Assembly: GCA_029204225.1 (NCBI GenBank)
Contig: CM055092.1
Location: forward strand, 73,198,857 to 73,262,856
Reading direction: 5' to 3'
Source of the DNA: Diphasiastrum complanatum
Lineage: Eukaryota; Streptophyta; Lycopodiopsida; Lycopodiales; Lycopodiaceae
DNA length: 64,000 nucleotides
A program made the position numbers and the translations under genes. This document shows, piece after piece, positions 11,020 to 24,158 of this stretch. The notes under the pieces were generated by a model. It saw only the letters and a list, made by a program, of their open reading frames with translations, ran no database searches and was not told the DNA's origin. How positions within the stretch are numbered: position 1 is the stretch's first letter; each line of letters begins with the position of its first letter.

Positions 11020-11890
11020 ACCGCTCGCCAGCAATCAAGAACACTCGCCCATTGAACAACTTTAGTTTTTTAAGAAGATTTTTGGTAGCTGGCTGACTAT
11101 TTTGTATTTAGCCATCTATTTCCATATTTCTGCAAACACTCGCCCCACACGTGTGAGGTGGAACATTTCGAAAATCTCTTTTTTTATCTTTTAAAGTCTT
11201 AGCAGGTGAGCGGAACACTCGCCTACCTACTTTTTGATTAAGTAGAGCCAATCAATTTCAAATACTCGCCACTCATGTGGAAGGGCTTGAAAACATTTGC
11301 CAACGTGCCTAGCAAGGAGCTCTTGTCAAGAGCTTTTCGTAAAGGTCTAGACAAACATTTTTATTGGGATCTGCAAACACTCGTCCCACACATGTGAAGG
11401 CGAGCATTTTGAGAACTTCATAAAAATATTCGCCTACTTCTCTGCAAGTTCCTAATAGAGTGAACAATCTCCAAAAAACTTGGCAAACTTTTCTTTAAGG
11501 TCAAAGGCCTCATGGACTAGCTTTTGTACTAACCATTTGTGCAAGTACTGCTCAAGATCAGCGACTGCATTTTGTTTAATTCCGAGATATGCCCAGGTAC
11601 TTGATTAACTAAAAACCCACTCTCTGTACTTGATAGGCAACCACTTCTTACTCAATGATTCAAGAAAAACTTAAGCCCTTTCTCTTGAGTCAAGACTAGT
11701 ACCACTTCAAACACTCGTGCCGCACGTGTGAGCGGGCAAAAATATTCGCCAATAGGGTCAAGGGTTAGCACGTGTTTTGATCCTCCTATAAAGGGTTTCA
11801 ATGAGTGTTTTTACTCATATTTGCAAATACTTATCCCACATGTGTGAAGGCGAGCATTCGCATCTCCTTGTAGAAACATTCGCCGACACA
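11020..11890. repeat. Cluster of dispersed CTCGCC/CACACGTGTG/GGCGAG hairpin motifs
   Basis: Five related copies are visible near 11138, 11263, 11373, 11709 and 11825. Each reads roughly ACACTCG(C/T)CCCACACRTGTGAAGGCGAGCATT, in which CTCGCC and GGCGAG flank a CACAYRTGTG palindrome and could form a hairpin. Spacing is irregular (about 110-340 bp). Further CTCGCC-like words lie between the copies. No coding frame is present. It could be a degraded satellite or the inside of a non-coding transposon. Confidence 0.55.
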
Positions 11891-13905
11891 TCTATTAGCT
11901 CTAAAGGGTCAATTTGCCTACTGAGAACTCTAGAACTAGTTTAAGAGCAATCTAATAGCTCTTTCTAAGTAAAAACAAAATAAGCAGGTATCGGAAAAGC
12001 AAAAAAAACAAGGGGCCAGTGCACAGACTCATCGAGTGCCTGACAACCACCCCGTAGAATGAACATCCGAAATATCACAATCTTGGATGAATCTGTAATT
12101 ACAGGTGCCTTGATCCATGGGTGAGAACTGGGATGGATCTATGATTGCAGGTGCCATCCCAAGAACATAGACCACACCATCATTATTGCCCAAACGTGAT
12201 CTGACAAAAGTGCCATAAAAATTAAAACCCAAAAACATTCAGAATTATCAAAAACACAAAAAACAATCCTACCTTCACGTCTAGATCTGAGTACAATTAC
12301 GATCAAAAAAAAAAGTCGCATGACCCCGACCACCACAATCTTTAGCATCCACGTGATTGAGCCTATTAGAGATTGTGGACCCAGCGCAACCAATTCCCCC
12401 TGTAGTAGTACCAATCATGACAAACATTGGAAATGCCTTGGCTAAGGTAATAGAAGTTTGCCTAAGATAGTTATCGAAGTTTAACAACCAAGGTGACCCT
12501 ACTAGGTTTCTCCAAATGTACGTAGAAGCTTGCGAGACTTGTGGAATAAATGATGACCAATCGATGAGGAAACACTTCAACTTAGAGACCGCCGAAAAAT
12601 AAGATTGGACCACTTAACGAAGGGCATTGATATTGCGCTTCAAGACCACTACATTCATAGAAGATCCCCTCCTACATCTCGAACGAGTGCGTATTTAGAG
12701 CCGCGAGTCTGTTATAAACTTTGTCGAAAGAGTCAAGTTAAAGGAATAATGTACCCCTACTAGTGTGCCCAATGCTAGTGTGATCTCATGATCTCAACAA
12801 TAGAACTAAGCGTTGATGGAGGAATTTAATTCGCCTTCAAAAACCTTATGAGCTGAGACATGTAATTCTTCTTGTAACCACAAAACCAACGAACTATGCT
12901 AGCAGAAAGAGTTGTATGTGTGTTTCTAATGACTAAATCATAGTGTATCAAAAGCACTTCAAATGATCGTTTATTAAAAAAAAAATTAAGAATGGAGAAA
13001 TTTGAATTGGAAGAAAATTTATGTCACAATAAATATAATACCTAAATTCATGAATTAAGTAGTTTTGAAGTGATGAAACACATGCTAACAATGCACGTTT
13101 TCTACAATTCATATAAATCTAACAATACAAAAAGATGCAACAATCCAATGATGAAATTTCAAACTATTCATAAGTTGAACTATAAATCACTGACACCCAT
13201 TAATAGATGATTTAAGCAAATTGAAAATCTTTCACCATTTGCAAACCTCATATAAATTGCTGGCTCCTCACATATATAATCAAAGAGCATCAATCTTGCT
13301 TCTAGTCTACTACTATACTATCATCTATGCTTGCAAATTCATGCTTGTTCAATTCTACAAGTTTATATATATATACAACTTAGACTCTAGACGACACCTA
13401 ACGTGTGTCATGATTGTCAAATTGTTTAAAGGGTGTTTCCAAAACCAGACATGACCAAAGATTACATTGAATCGCTATTTTAACAATTGCAATCTAACAA
13501 AATCACGTCTTCAAGTTATGTTTTTCCAATTTTATGCATATCTGAAAATGGTCTATAGCACCTAAAAGATTCGAGGTGATCTCAACTCAATTGAAATGTT
13601 GATACTGAAATGTAACAAGCCAGAACTGATTCTCTTTTGGGTAATCTTTGAAATGTTGCACTTGCACCTAAATAGCAGCCAATAGGAGTGGAATCGTATC
13701 TCAATTGCCAGCAGCATGAACACTGACTGCTAGAAAGCTAGAGCACTTGAATGTGCACAAGACGTAACATCTTTCACACCGCTCCACCAAGGGATTGCAT
13801 CCAGTAAACCACTAGATGGTGGATAGTTTATCACCCTAGGTCCATGATACCATCTCAACAAAAGCAACTAATCAAAGTACATGGAGTAAAATACTTTAGA
13901 CGATA
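11891..13905. other. No recognised gene; weak minus-strand frames
   Basis: Minus-strand frames at 12029-12613 overlap in different phases and show no known domain. They could be a decayed gene or chance. From 12960 to 13720 the sequence is AT-rich and non-coding. No LTR ends, PBS or terminal inverted repeats were found. Confidence 0.35.
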
Positions 13906-15752
13906 CTAATCTACACGTGTGAGGTTCGAAGTTCGTTCGTATTCAAATCTAAGAATATTCGAATAATTCAAATCGAAGGAAATGTCGAGGTTGAATTCGA
14001 ATGTAGAATGTTGAATGTCAAAAATGTTCGAATTCAAATCGGAGATGTGTTCAAACTCGAATCTAAGATGTTCTTCAATTCTTCCTTGATTATATGTCCC
14101 TTCACCTGTGCCCAAATGGAATCTAGCAGCTTTGGGGTGATGAAAGATGTTGACTTCTAAGCCACATTTACAGATTATTTGCAATAACAAGAGATATACG
14201 TGGGACAAGACCAAATACTCCTGTGCTGCAGGTTGAGGCCACTTCAAATGTCCTTCCGAATTGTGATCCCTACGTAGTATCATAGGTAGCAAGGAAGATA
14301 ATCATATTTGAACACTAATGATCTAATGCAGGAATCTAAACTTACCTTTCCAAGGCAATGATAAAGAGTATGTTTGTTCAAGGAAGTAAATCATGCCATG
14401 CCGAACATCGGCCAAATTCACATTGAAGCCACTTGCACTCGCCTCTAGCCTCTAGGATGTGCCCTTGTTTGAAATCTTTGAGGGTTCCTACTAGCGTTGG
14501 GGGTTGGGGGCAAATATGAGGGGCAATTGTGATTCTTGAAATGCACGTAACCTCCTTGTGTCTGGAACCAGCTTCAGCTTCAAAAGTAGTAAAGATAATG
14601 AGGTAGTCAGAGAACAATACTCCTATAGACAATGAGGTTGTCAGAGAACAATATTCCTAATGGTTATAGAGAGTTCCCAGTTCATTTGAGAGTCTAAAAG
14701 GCATGAATAGAGACTCAAAAAGTTTGAAAAACTAATAGCAAACAGGATAAAAACATTACACTTGAACCCTTCTGATGCACTCCAAATACATTTTGCATAC
14801 AAGCTCACTACTTACATAAGTTGGCAGCAAGATATTAATAAGTTAGTTGCCTATGAACTACTTTGAGCAAAGAAAAAAATTCCTCACTGAAAGCAGTGAT
14901 TTCCCATCTAAACAGCTCTCTTCCAAATCAGCAGAAATACGACCAGAGGAGCACACTCGGTTGAAGAACGAAGCATTTGCGCTGAGTTTTGTGTTCCTTT
15001 ATGTAGCTACCGTCTATTGAGTTGTGGTATATTGCGAACGTGTCTTCAGTCATACTAGAAAAGTAAAGTATAACATAATCATATTTTGCCATACAAAAAC
15101 CTGAAAAAGAAACACAATTTCTATGCACGATGATGTCACCTGATGAAATTCAGAAAAAACTCGTCACTGACTGCAACAGAATCCAGATGTGCACCTTGGG
15201 CTTCAAAGTTCACCAACTAGAACGAATTGTAGCTTGGTTACAAATTTATCCAAGTCATTAGTCAGCACCCTATGAATAAATTTGTACATCTAAAAGAGTA
15301 GTAACATCAGTCAAAATTTGCAATACTTTGTACGATGAATTTGGAGTGCTCTGAAAACATTACCAGCTCAATTTATGTGATAAGAAAGCTATGACATTTA
15401 TCAAACCTTTAGCGGAATTCAAAAGATGAAATTTGCTCCTGCATGTTACAAACCTTTCAATGATATCATTGTATTAGGCACCATTCTAAATAGCTCTCAA
15501 AGGAACTTTAACCACTTTTGTACTAATGCTTCCAGTCCATATACCTACAAACTAATTCCAAAATACGGTAATGTCAACATGCATTGCTGCATAAGAAGCA
15601 ATCAATTGCAATAACAGAATTCTTGACCAAAAGATTTGTCCCATGCAAAATACATTCAAGGCACTCACATACCAACCTATCTTCCCACGTTGAAGCAGCA
15701 GGCAAAAGAAAATGTAGAGCTAAAATGCTTAGTAAACATATTGTTCTTCGGT
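13906..15752. other. Downstream flank of U1-70K, including its unassigned 3' UTR
   Basis: The part next to 15753 must include the 3' UTR of the minus-strand gene, but no polyadenylation site could be fixed. Near 13930-14065 there is an irregular array of TTCGAATTCAAATC-like words. Near 14594-14675 a block of about 41 bp containing GTCAGAGAACAATA is tandemly duplicated. No further coding region is supported. Confidence 0.35.
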
Positions 15753-16215
15753 TCACCGCTCTCTTGAATGGGAGCGTTCAATACGCTCTCTATCTCTATC
15801 TTTTTCAAGGTCGCGATCGCGATCAATAGAGCGCTCAATACGCTCTCTATCTTTTTCATGATCACGATCAAGAGAGCGTTCGATACGCTCTCTATCTTTT
15901 TCATGATCACGATCACGCTCTCGATCACGATCCCGACCACCTCGATCACGATCCCGACCGCCTCGATCACGATCCCGATCACGATCTCTATCTCTTTCAT
16001 GATGACGATCACGATCTCGGCCTCTATCACGATCACGATCTCGATCTCTATCCCGCTCTCGATCCCGGTCTCGTTCTCTGTGTCGGTCGTCTTTGTCATG
16101 ATCGCGATCGCGATCGCGATCACGATCCCGGTCCCGGTCCCGGTCCCGCTCTCTGTCTCTATCTCTGTCTCTGTCTCGATCTCGATCTCGATCTCTATCA
16201 TGCTTTTCAAGATCC
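15753..16215 (-). CDS. U1-70K: U1-70K exon 10 (RD/RE tail and stop)
   Basis: It encodes 153 residues made mostly of Arg-Asp and Arg-Glu dipeptides with a few Gly, His and Lys. It closes with three near-identical blocks of the type [12 protein letters not shown] and then HSRER and TGA. At DNA level this is GATCGN/GAGATN simple sequence with several GCGATCGC palindromes. The length is prone to slippage, and the Lys/Arg/Ser-rich and acidic end known from Arabidopsis is absent. Confidence 0.92.
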
Positions 16216-19200
16216 CTGCAAAAAACAAACAAGATTATGTACAGTCAAAGCGCCTTTGCACTTCATCGGACCAAAGCATACAAATACATAAACTTGGTAC
16301 GTAGAGTGAAGTGAAAGGCATCAACTTCCACCACACCTTTCTTCATGGACTCTCACGGGCTCACGAATCTTTGGTTCTTCTGACTTAGCCACTGCTGCTG
16401 CTGCTGCAATGGAAAGGGGTTCTCTGCAGAATAGGGTTAAACAATATCAACAATCAAGCTAAGAAATCATACTAGTCCTTTGACCGAACAATGGTAAACA
16501 AAGTCACCTTATCAACCTCTAACTGAAACAGGAGTTTTTAAGAGGACAAGATTCAACTATATCTCACCTTCCAGAGTATCTCTGGTTAACTTCATCTCCA
16601 CCTACACGTGTGGATCCCATACCACCACCAAGCCTTCGTGGTCTCCAATTTGGAACAGTACGACCACGTTCGACGTCAACAAGGACACGTCGATTATCAA
16701 TTTTCCTCCCATCGGCTTGCTTGTAGGCAGCTGGCAAATGCATAAACAATAAAACAAAAGCTTGTAAAAAGGTCCAGGGACTAACAAACTGAACTGGAGT
16801 ATCCATAAACAAACACTATAAAGTTGCTTACACCTTCAAGCTCAATTGGTCATTATGGTAACATACTTTTCATATCTCGTGTATGGTGAAACTCGATGAA
16901 TGCATAGCCTCTTGGTTTGTCTGTAACTTTATCATGGACAAGCCGAACCTGCAGAGTGTGGTACACTGCATTCAGCAAAAAAATTGAATTCCATTTTTTC
17001 TAAGACCTTCAACATACAAAAATGCCAAAAAATACTTTCCAGTATATAGACTTCAAAAAGTTAGCAGTAAAATACAATTATACTCCTAGTTTATACCTAG
17101 ACAAGCCATTATTTTGATGAAAATTCGTCTAGATATCTAAGCACGGCAAATGGGCACAAAGCCTCTTTAGCCGTGCTCACCTTTATGATGCAAGTGCACA
17201 ATTGCGCCACACGCACGCCTAATGGCAGATAGCAGCCCTCATGTGGACAATGTTGGCAGGATTCCCCCAAGATATTGTTGATTTACCAAGGAAAGTCAAC
17301 CTTACTTACCCCCTTACCAAGGTTGACTCCCAAGAAAAGACAAATGAAAAAGAGAACTAAATTTTTTATTTTTGCAACTATGCTCATGAACCAAAGCACA
17401 AACTATCAAAGAAAGCTTGCATCTGTCTAGGATTCAAATTGCTCAGTATGTGAATTTATTACCACATAGTTACCAACTGAGTGACTGCATGTTACTGTCA
17501 ATCAGAAGAACTTCTAGGGGAACAAAATAAAGCACAGCAGGTCAACAACTGCTCTAGCAACTAAAGATAAGAGTGGATGAAAGACCTGTGGAGTTAAATC
17601 TTTTCAATTGGATCAAAAGACCTGTCAAGTCGATTGTTTTCATTTGCATCACCATTCTTCCCACGAACATTGTGACTTAGAGCCATGATGCATACCTTGG
17701 CTTGGTAAACTTGCTAACCTTAACTTACCAAGAAACCGAAACCTCAAACCCGCCCAAGGTCGACTCCCAAGGACCGACCCATCAGCAAAGAAAATACTAC
17801 TGCACAACTCAGCTCTTACAAACTACCACAGAACTCCCAAATCACTCCAAGTCTAGGAACCAAATAGTGCTTAATAGAGCATAACAACACACGTGATACA
17901 AAAAATGCTGGAAAACGACGACTTGTAAGACTTCCAAAAAAAAAAGGGTACAGCACAGCGTCATGCAAAGTATGCAATATTGTTCAAATAAATAATAGAT
18001 GAAAGACCTGAGAAAATCAGTCTTGCATCTTATCACTCTTTTTCCACCAAACACTGCTATTTAAGTATTCTCTCTTTGTGGATATATAGATATACGTCTT
18101 ATAAGTTGAAATATGTGCCACAACAAAGAACGCAAGAATGTGTTCCACAGAATTCAGACAAGTGGCCTGTTGGTTGACGAATCCTTTCCTCACCTTAAGG
18201 TCTGGAGTTCGACTCCCATTCGGCGAAACATATGAACATGTAAGATTTACAAAAAAAAAGGACTCTAGCACTAGCTTCAAGCTATCAAACAAAAGGAAAA
18301 AAGCATTCCTAGTTCTATAAATACCTTGAAAGTATGAAGACATTATATATGCCCTGAACTTCTTACCAATTTATCAACTTTGGGCTCCTTATGGACCAAA
18401 CAAAAGGAAAATAGCATTCCTAGTTCTATAAATACCTTGAAAGTATCAAGACATTACATGCGCCCTGAACTTCTTACCAATGTATCAACTTTGGGCTCCT
18501 TATGCACCATAGTGGCAAAACCTACCCGTTTAATTGGACCATATGCCTCAAACTCTCTTTTGATTTTGTGCTCCGTCGTTTCGTAGCTCTGCATAAGGGT
18601 GGAGTTTCAGCTCAGCGATGCCCACTTAAAACAATTGTCACTCAAATACTCACCTTTGAAAACCAGAAGAGGAGCACGCACCTTGCATTAGCTTCATAAC
18701 ATGACCACAAAATGTCAGCTCAATCTACAAAACCTTTGACTTCTAAAACACATGCTGAACCCAATACTTACAGTTCTCGCGACAAACAAAGTCTTATAAG
18801 GATCACCTTCGATGTTGGGATCGTTATGAGGGTCATCTGCAAGACACAATGAACATGAGGTATGACTGGTAGCTGACTATAAACAAGCTATTTGAAATCT
18901 GAAACATTCCTTCGTGTATCAGTAAGTGAGAAACTGTTAATGATCCACACCACATTAAAAAGCAATATAAATTTCCACAGCAAAGGTCTAACTATGAATC
19001 TTAGTTGCCCGTTCCGGAACGGAACGCGTTCTAGAAGGCATTCCAGAACGGGTTCCGTTCCGGAACGGGACTCCCAAAAAATATATAAAAATATACTTTT
19101 TTTAACAAAGACAAAAAAAAAACGCTATCCTGAGAGTTAATAGACAGAACGGGCAACTAAGCTTCTCTGATTTGGCTTCCATTTGGGATTCTAGGATTAA

Positions 19201-22200
19201 CGTGAGCAGCAGTCAGAGAAGATAGCCATTCTAGAATCAACGTGTTTGTTAAAATCGATTTCTTTGTTAAAAATTACACATCATCGATTTCAAAACAATG
19301 ATTTCAAATCGATTATGATCTGTAGCGTCCCTTAATGGATTATAACGCGTCCCTCAATATATTATCAAGAAGGAAGATCGCGAAGAAGGATCTGTCACTT
19401 AATTTGTTAACAAGTATCAAGTTTCAGGACTGTAAATACTTGTCCAGATAGGACACACATGTTCTGAGATACAAGAGCTCCAGCTGCAACCATGGCGCCT
19501 TCTTCCACAACCACCCCATCTAGAAGAGTTGCTCCCATCCCCACAAACGACTGGTTTTATATGTTTACAATGCAACGAGCGTCTAAACGAGCGGGCCAGC
19601 AGGGTCTTTAATCTTTTTTTTTAACCTACACTAAATCGTTCCGACCCACGTTCCGACCCATTTTGGTTGGAACGGGCTTCTAAGCTATGAATCATCCTGG
19701 AAGAAGATCATCTATTACTGAAGCTAGTTTGATACCCCGTATACTAGCCCCAAGCAGAGCCAAGATAAAGCACCATCAGACTCCAGAATGAATTCAAGAT
19801 GAAGAAAAGAAAAACCTAATAAAATTAATCAGGAGAAGGTAACCTGTTTTGCCACCAATCACTTTGTGAAACCTCACATACACAGTCATATATATCAAGT
19901 TCATTATGACAGGTCTATGTTGCCTGCAAGGCCGATAAAACTGAGGCTTCTACTCTTGTTTGAGATACTCCAATTTCACCTTGAAACTCTCATCACACAC
20001 AAAAACCAAAATAATGCAAAGCAAAATTTTTGCACTAACCGCACAAATCCCTTTTGAAGCTTTTATTAAAAACATAAGGCAGTCATTGATCATTGCTACA
20101 TGAAGAAAGGCATGTGGTACACGTCCCGGTATCTTATATTACAAGACACTCGTTGCCTTCTACTTCATTTCAGCCACACTGGTAAAAGCATAAGGGAGCA
20201 GTTATGAGGAGGGAGAGGACCCGGCAAGGAAAGAAATGAACAACCAATACAGTTATGAAGCTGACAGGAGAAAAATGTGTTAGGAGGAAATTGCAGCACC
20301 ACTAGAAGGGAGAACTGGAAAAGAGGAGTACCAAGGGGGAAGAAGACAGTGCATTTGATCAAAACCTATGCTATTCAAATCCGAATGTGAACTTGTGATT
20401 GCTACCTCGCTAAACGCAGAGGTCAGTAGAAGGTGATTACTTGGCCCAGAGCGGGTACGCAGTGAATTAATCTGCCTAAATTAGACCAGAACTCTTTGAG
20501 CTGTAACAGAATCGTTAAAGTGGTCTACGAAACAAACACAATACACTATTTCTCCGCCACAGAAACATGTGCATCTCTCTGCTTTGTGATGTTGACAAAA
20601 AACATTTTACAAATGCAACATAATTCAATTTTCCACGTACATTTTTCAAGCTCTTCAGTTGCCTTTTCTGCTCCTTTCACAAGGCGAAGGGCATGGATAC
20701 GAGCCCGTCTTTGCACCTGCAATGCAACAAAAACTTCCATAAAAACTCTTAAGCTGATAACATAGCCCAGGAAACTTAACAAATAGCAAAAGAATGGCTA
20801 AGAAAGAAACAGACATCAACTAAGATGCAGACACTGACTACACAGTGACAAGTGTTACATCACCTAGCACTAGAATCTCCAAGATGCATCATCTAACGCA
20901 TTCCAAAGGAGCTCCCTTCTGTCAAGTCTCATGTGCTTAATCAGCATGCACACATCAGGGCCTTCTCTATGAGTTCATGGAGAAGATAGGTGAGCAGTTG
21001 CATAGTTGCACCATGTTTAGCCTAGACAGGTAAAATTCAAATTGTAATCCATTATCTGGAATCTTGATTCTTGATTCCAGGCCCTACTTGTACTTTGATT
21101 TTTGTTAACTCTAGTCTCTGAACTCTGATACAATCACAATTCGCAAGTCTATCGATAATTGTTCTAAAACTTTACATTTTGACTCAGACAGGCTTGAAGA
21201 GATAAAAGAAAAGCGGCAAAACAGATGGTAGTGGTTCCATAAGCCACTACATCCAGAGGAGGGTGGACTGGAAATCAGATATTGAGCTTGAGGCCAGGTG
21301 GTATGATAACATCCAGAGGATCTATCTTGATGTCGATACGCAGCAGGCATTGAGAGACGAGCTTTTGATATTTGTTAATTGTGGTCTCACTTTTGGGAGG
21401 CCGGTTGCTCGACCTTCTTGCGCGAGATGAGGAGGAAGAAGATGTCTATGCCTACCTATTCCGAGAGGCCATGGCACATGCATGTATGTAGTTACAACTT
21501 ACAACTTAGTACTTATAGCTACTTAATAATAGTAACTAGTATGTGCATAACTAGTGATTCATGACTTTTGAGCCTTATATTTACGGCAAATATGCTTAGC
21601 AGTTAAAACTTAATAAGTTACTAACAAGTCAAAATACATTGTATGCACTATGCAGGACCTGTTATTAGGGAAAGTGCAACTTCTCGACATGAGAGAGTTG
21701 CAAACAGAGAAGAGGAAGAGGAATCGGCTTCATCAAGTGAGGAGAGCAGTGAGGAAGAGGAGGAAGAAGAGGAAGGAAGAAGATGATGATGAGGAAGAAG
21801 AGGAAGAAGCAGCGGAAGAAGAAGAGCAAGAGGCACCTAGCCCTAAGTTGGAAAATCGGAGTAGGATTAGGAGGCAGCGATAGATTATAGAATAGATTTT
21901 AGTAGATACCGTAGCTACTAAGAACATTGAAGTTTGAGCTTTTGAAGTTTGGAGTTTACTCTTAAATGTTGGACTTTTTATGACTTACTACCTTTTTATG
22001 AATTATGTGAAGTTCAAATTGGAATCTAGATTGTTGAATGTTAAAATTTGAATGTTTTAAGTTCATAGTACATAGTACGTACTACATACCTTTATATTTC
22101 ATTAGTATTTGTTTCATGATTTTATCTATCATTTGACTTTCAGGTTTACTATTTTAACGTTCAAATCCTAAAAGTATACTTAATACAAGTCTGAGGTCAC

Positions 22201-24085
22201 AAGTGTCACAAGTATCGAGTAAGGTTTAAAGGGTTAATCGTTAAAATATGGAATTTGGAATCTTTAATGCTTATAAATTTTATAATTCAATCATGATATC
22301 TATGGACTATTATGATCAATGCATTATGCAACTATGTTTTTGACTTTTCTAAAAATTTGAGTTTGGAAACCCTAAAACCGAATCGCCGATTCAAAAATCC
22401 TAAGGCCGATTCGAATAGGTCAAATAGGCCGATTCGGCCGATTCCAAATAGGAAGGAAACACTATTCAGACCCACCTTCTCCTTCTATGCCAGTGGCAAA
22501 TCCCTATCTCTACGTCAGATCCTATTCTTGTTAATAGTGAATCCACTATAGCCCTTCCTGTGACCCCGGATACCCCAGGAGCAGAAGCATCGCCTCCATC
22601 CTTTATGATCTCCGTCATTCGTGCAAATCAACTACGTTCATATGAATACCTTAATAGCCATCGAGAAAGAATTGGTTCTCTCGAATCTATGATACATGTT
22701 GTGCAATTGCACCTTCAGAAGCTGAATATGTCTATTGATGATGTCAGGAAAGAAGTTGCAATTATCAAAACTGAAGCTTCTTGTCTCGACTACTTCAACT
22801 AAGATCCAGCAAATTGAAAATCAAGTGGAACAACATCATACTGCTGTCCAAACCTGGGTAGATGTACTTAAAGGTTCGAATATTGCTCTTCTTTCGCCTC
22901 CACCTTCAATTATCTCAACTACGTTCACCAAGAGCCATCTGCGAGAGCAGAAAGCTCTTAATGTTTGGGTCAGAGGTATTACGAATTCCCATAATGCTGC
23001 TGGCGAAGCTAAGTTTTTGGAAGAGTCTTCAGCACCATAACAAAGGTATGGATACTGCGAGGCGGCCTAAAAAGGATGTAGATACTCTTGTCATATGCTT
23101 CACATCTGTATCTCATCGTCATGAGGTGCTAGGTAAGAGATCGAAAATGCGGGGTACCAAGATATACCTAGATGAAGACCTTACTTTCATTCAGGTTCAA
23201 GAACGGAAAAAGGCAAGACAAGAAGCATTAACAAATAGAAAATGGATGATCTAGAAGGATAGTATTATTCGATTTGTAGATCGTAAACCCATTGCTATTT
23301 ATGAAAGATTGATTGAGATATCTTCGATTGTTTAGAGTTAGAGAACTGAAGAGATGTCCATCTTAACTTGTAAATGGTCTACATACCATATAATTCTAGC
23401 CATTATTCTCTTCTTGGATCTTTTTTTTTTAGTTTTGTTAGTTGACGGCATCGATCCATCTAGTTTCCATCCTTTTGATGTATTGATCAATCTTATATGC
23501 CTTATGGCATGGAAAAGACATAAACAAACATGGTTGCATTCAAACGCGTTTGATTGCTGATTCAAACGCGTTTGAAACGCCCATGTTTGAAACGCGTTTC
23601 AAACGTGGACATTTGCAACTCAAATTTTTTTGGGGCCTTAGCCCTCCAAATGGGGTCCTAGGGCCTATCTACCTAAAAAACGACCTACCACGAGGCTGGG
23701 ACGAATCGTTATTATGTACTTGCATTACATCAAATTGTTACTTCTCTGGATAGTAGTTTAAGAAAACAGAAATGGTTTGATTTTTAAGTTATGGATGGTT
23801 TTTATGCACTTCTTGATGATGGTGCACTCTTGTTATTCCTTCATATATCCAACTGAATTTCATTGTAATTTGCACATACTGTTGTTTAGTGTCTACATTG
23901 AATGCTTTTATTTGTTAAACATGCTTATTCAACTACTTTTATGTCATGTTTAAGGTTCCAACACTTAAATTAGCATTAGTTGCTTAAAGACTTGCAAAAA
24001 AAAATATAGGATTTTGTTTCAAACGTTTCAAACGTGGACGTTTGATACGGTTGAATCGTTTGAATGCAACCTTGTTAATAACAAA

Positions 24086-24158
<73 letters not shown>

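Noticed and set aside
11020-11890. CRISPR-like array
   Set aside because: The repeats are degenerate and irregularly spaced, spacers differ greatly in length, and the surroundings are a plant nuclear genome.
12029-12613. A host gene on the minus strand
   Set aside because: Three short overlapping frames in different phases, with no recognisable domain or splice structure.
15677-16228. 183-codon Glu-Ile/Glu-Thr frame on the minus strand and a 178-codon Ser-Ile frame on the plus strand
   Set aside because: They are alternative readings of the RD-repeat exon of U1-70K. Splice phase fixes the RD frame as the real one.
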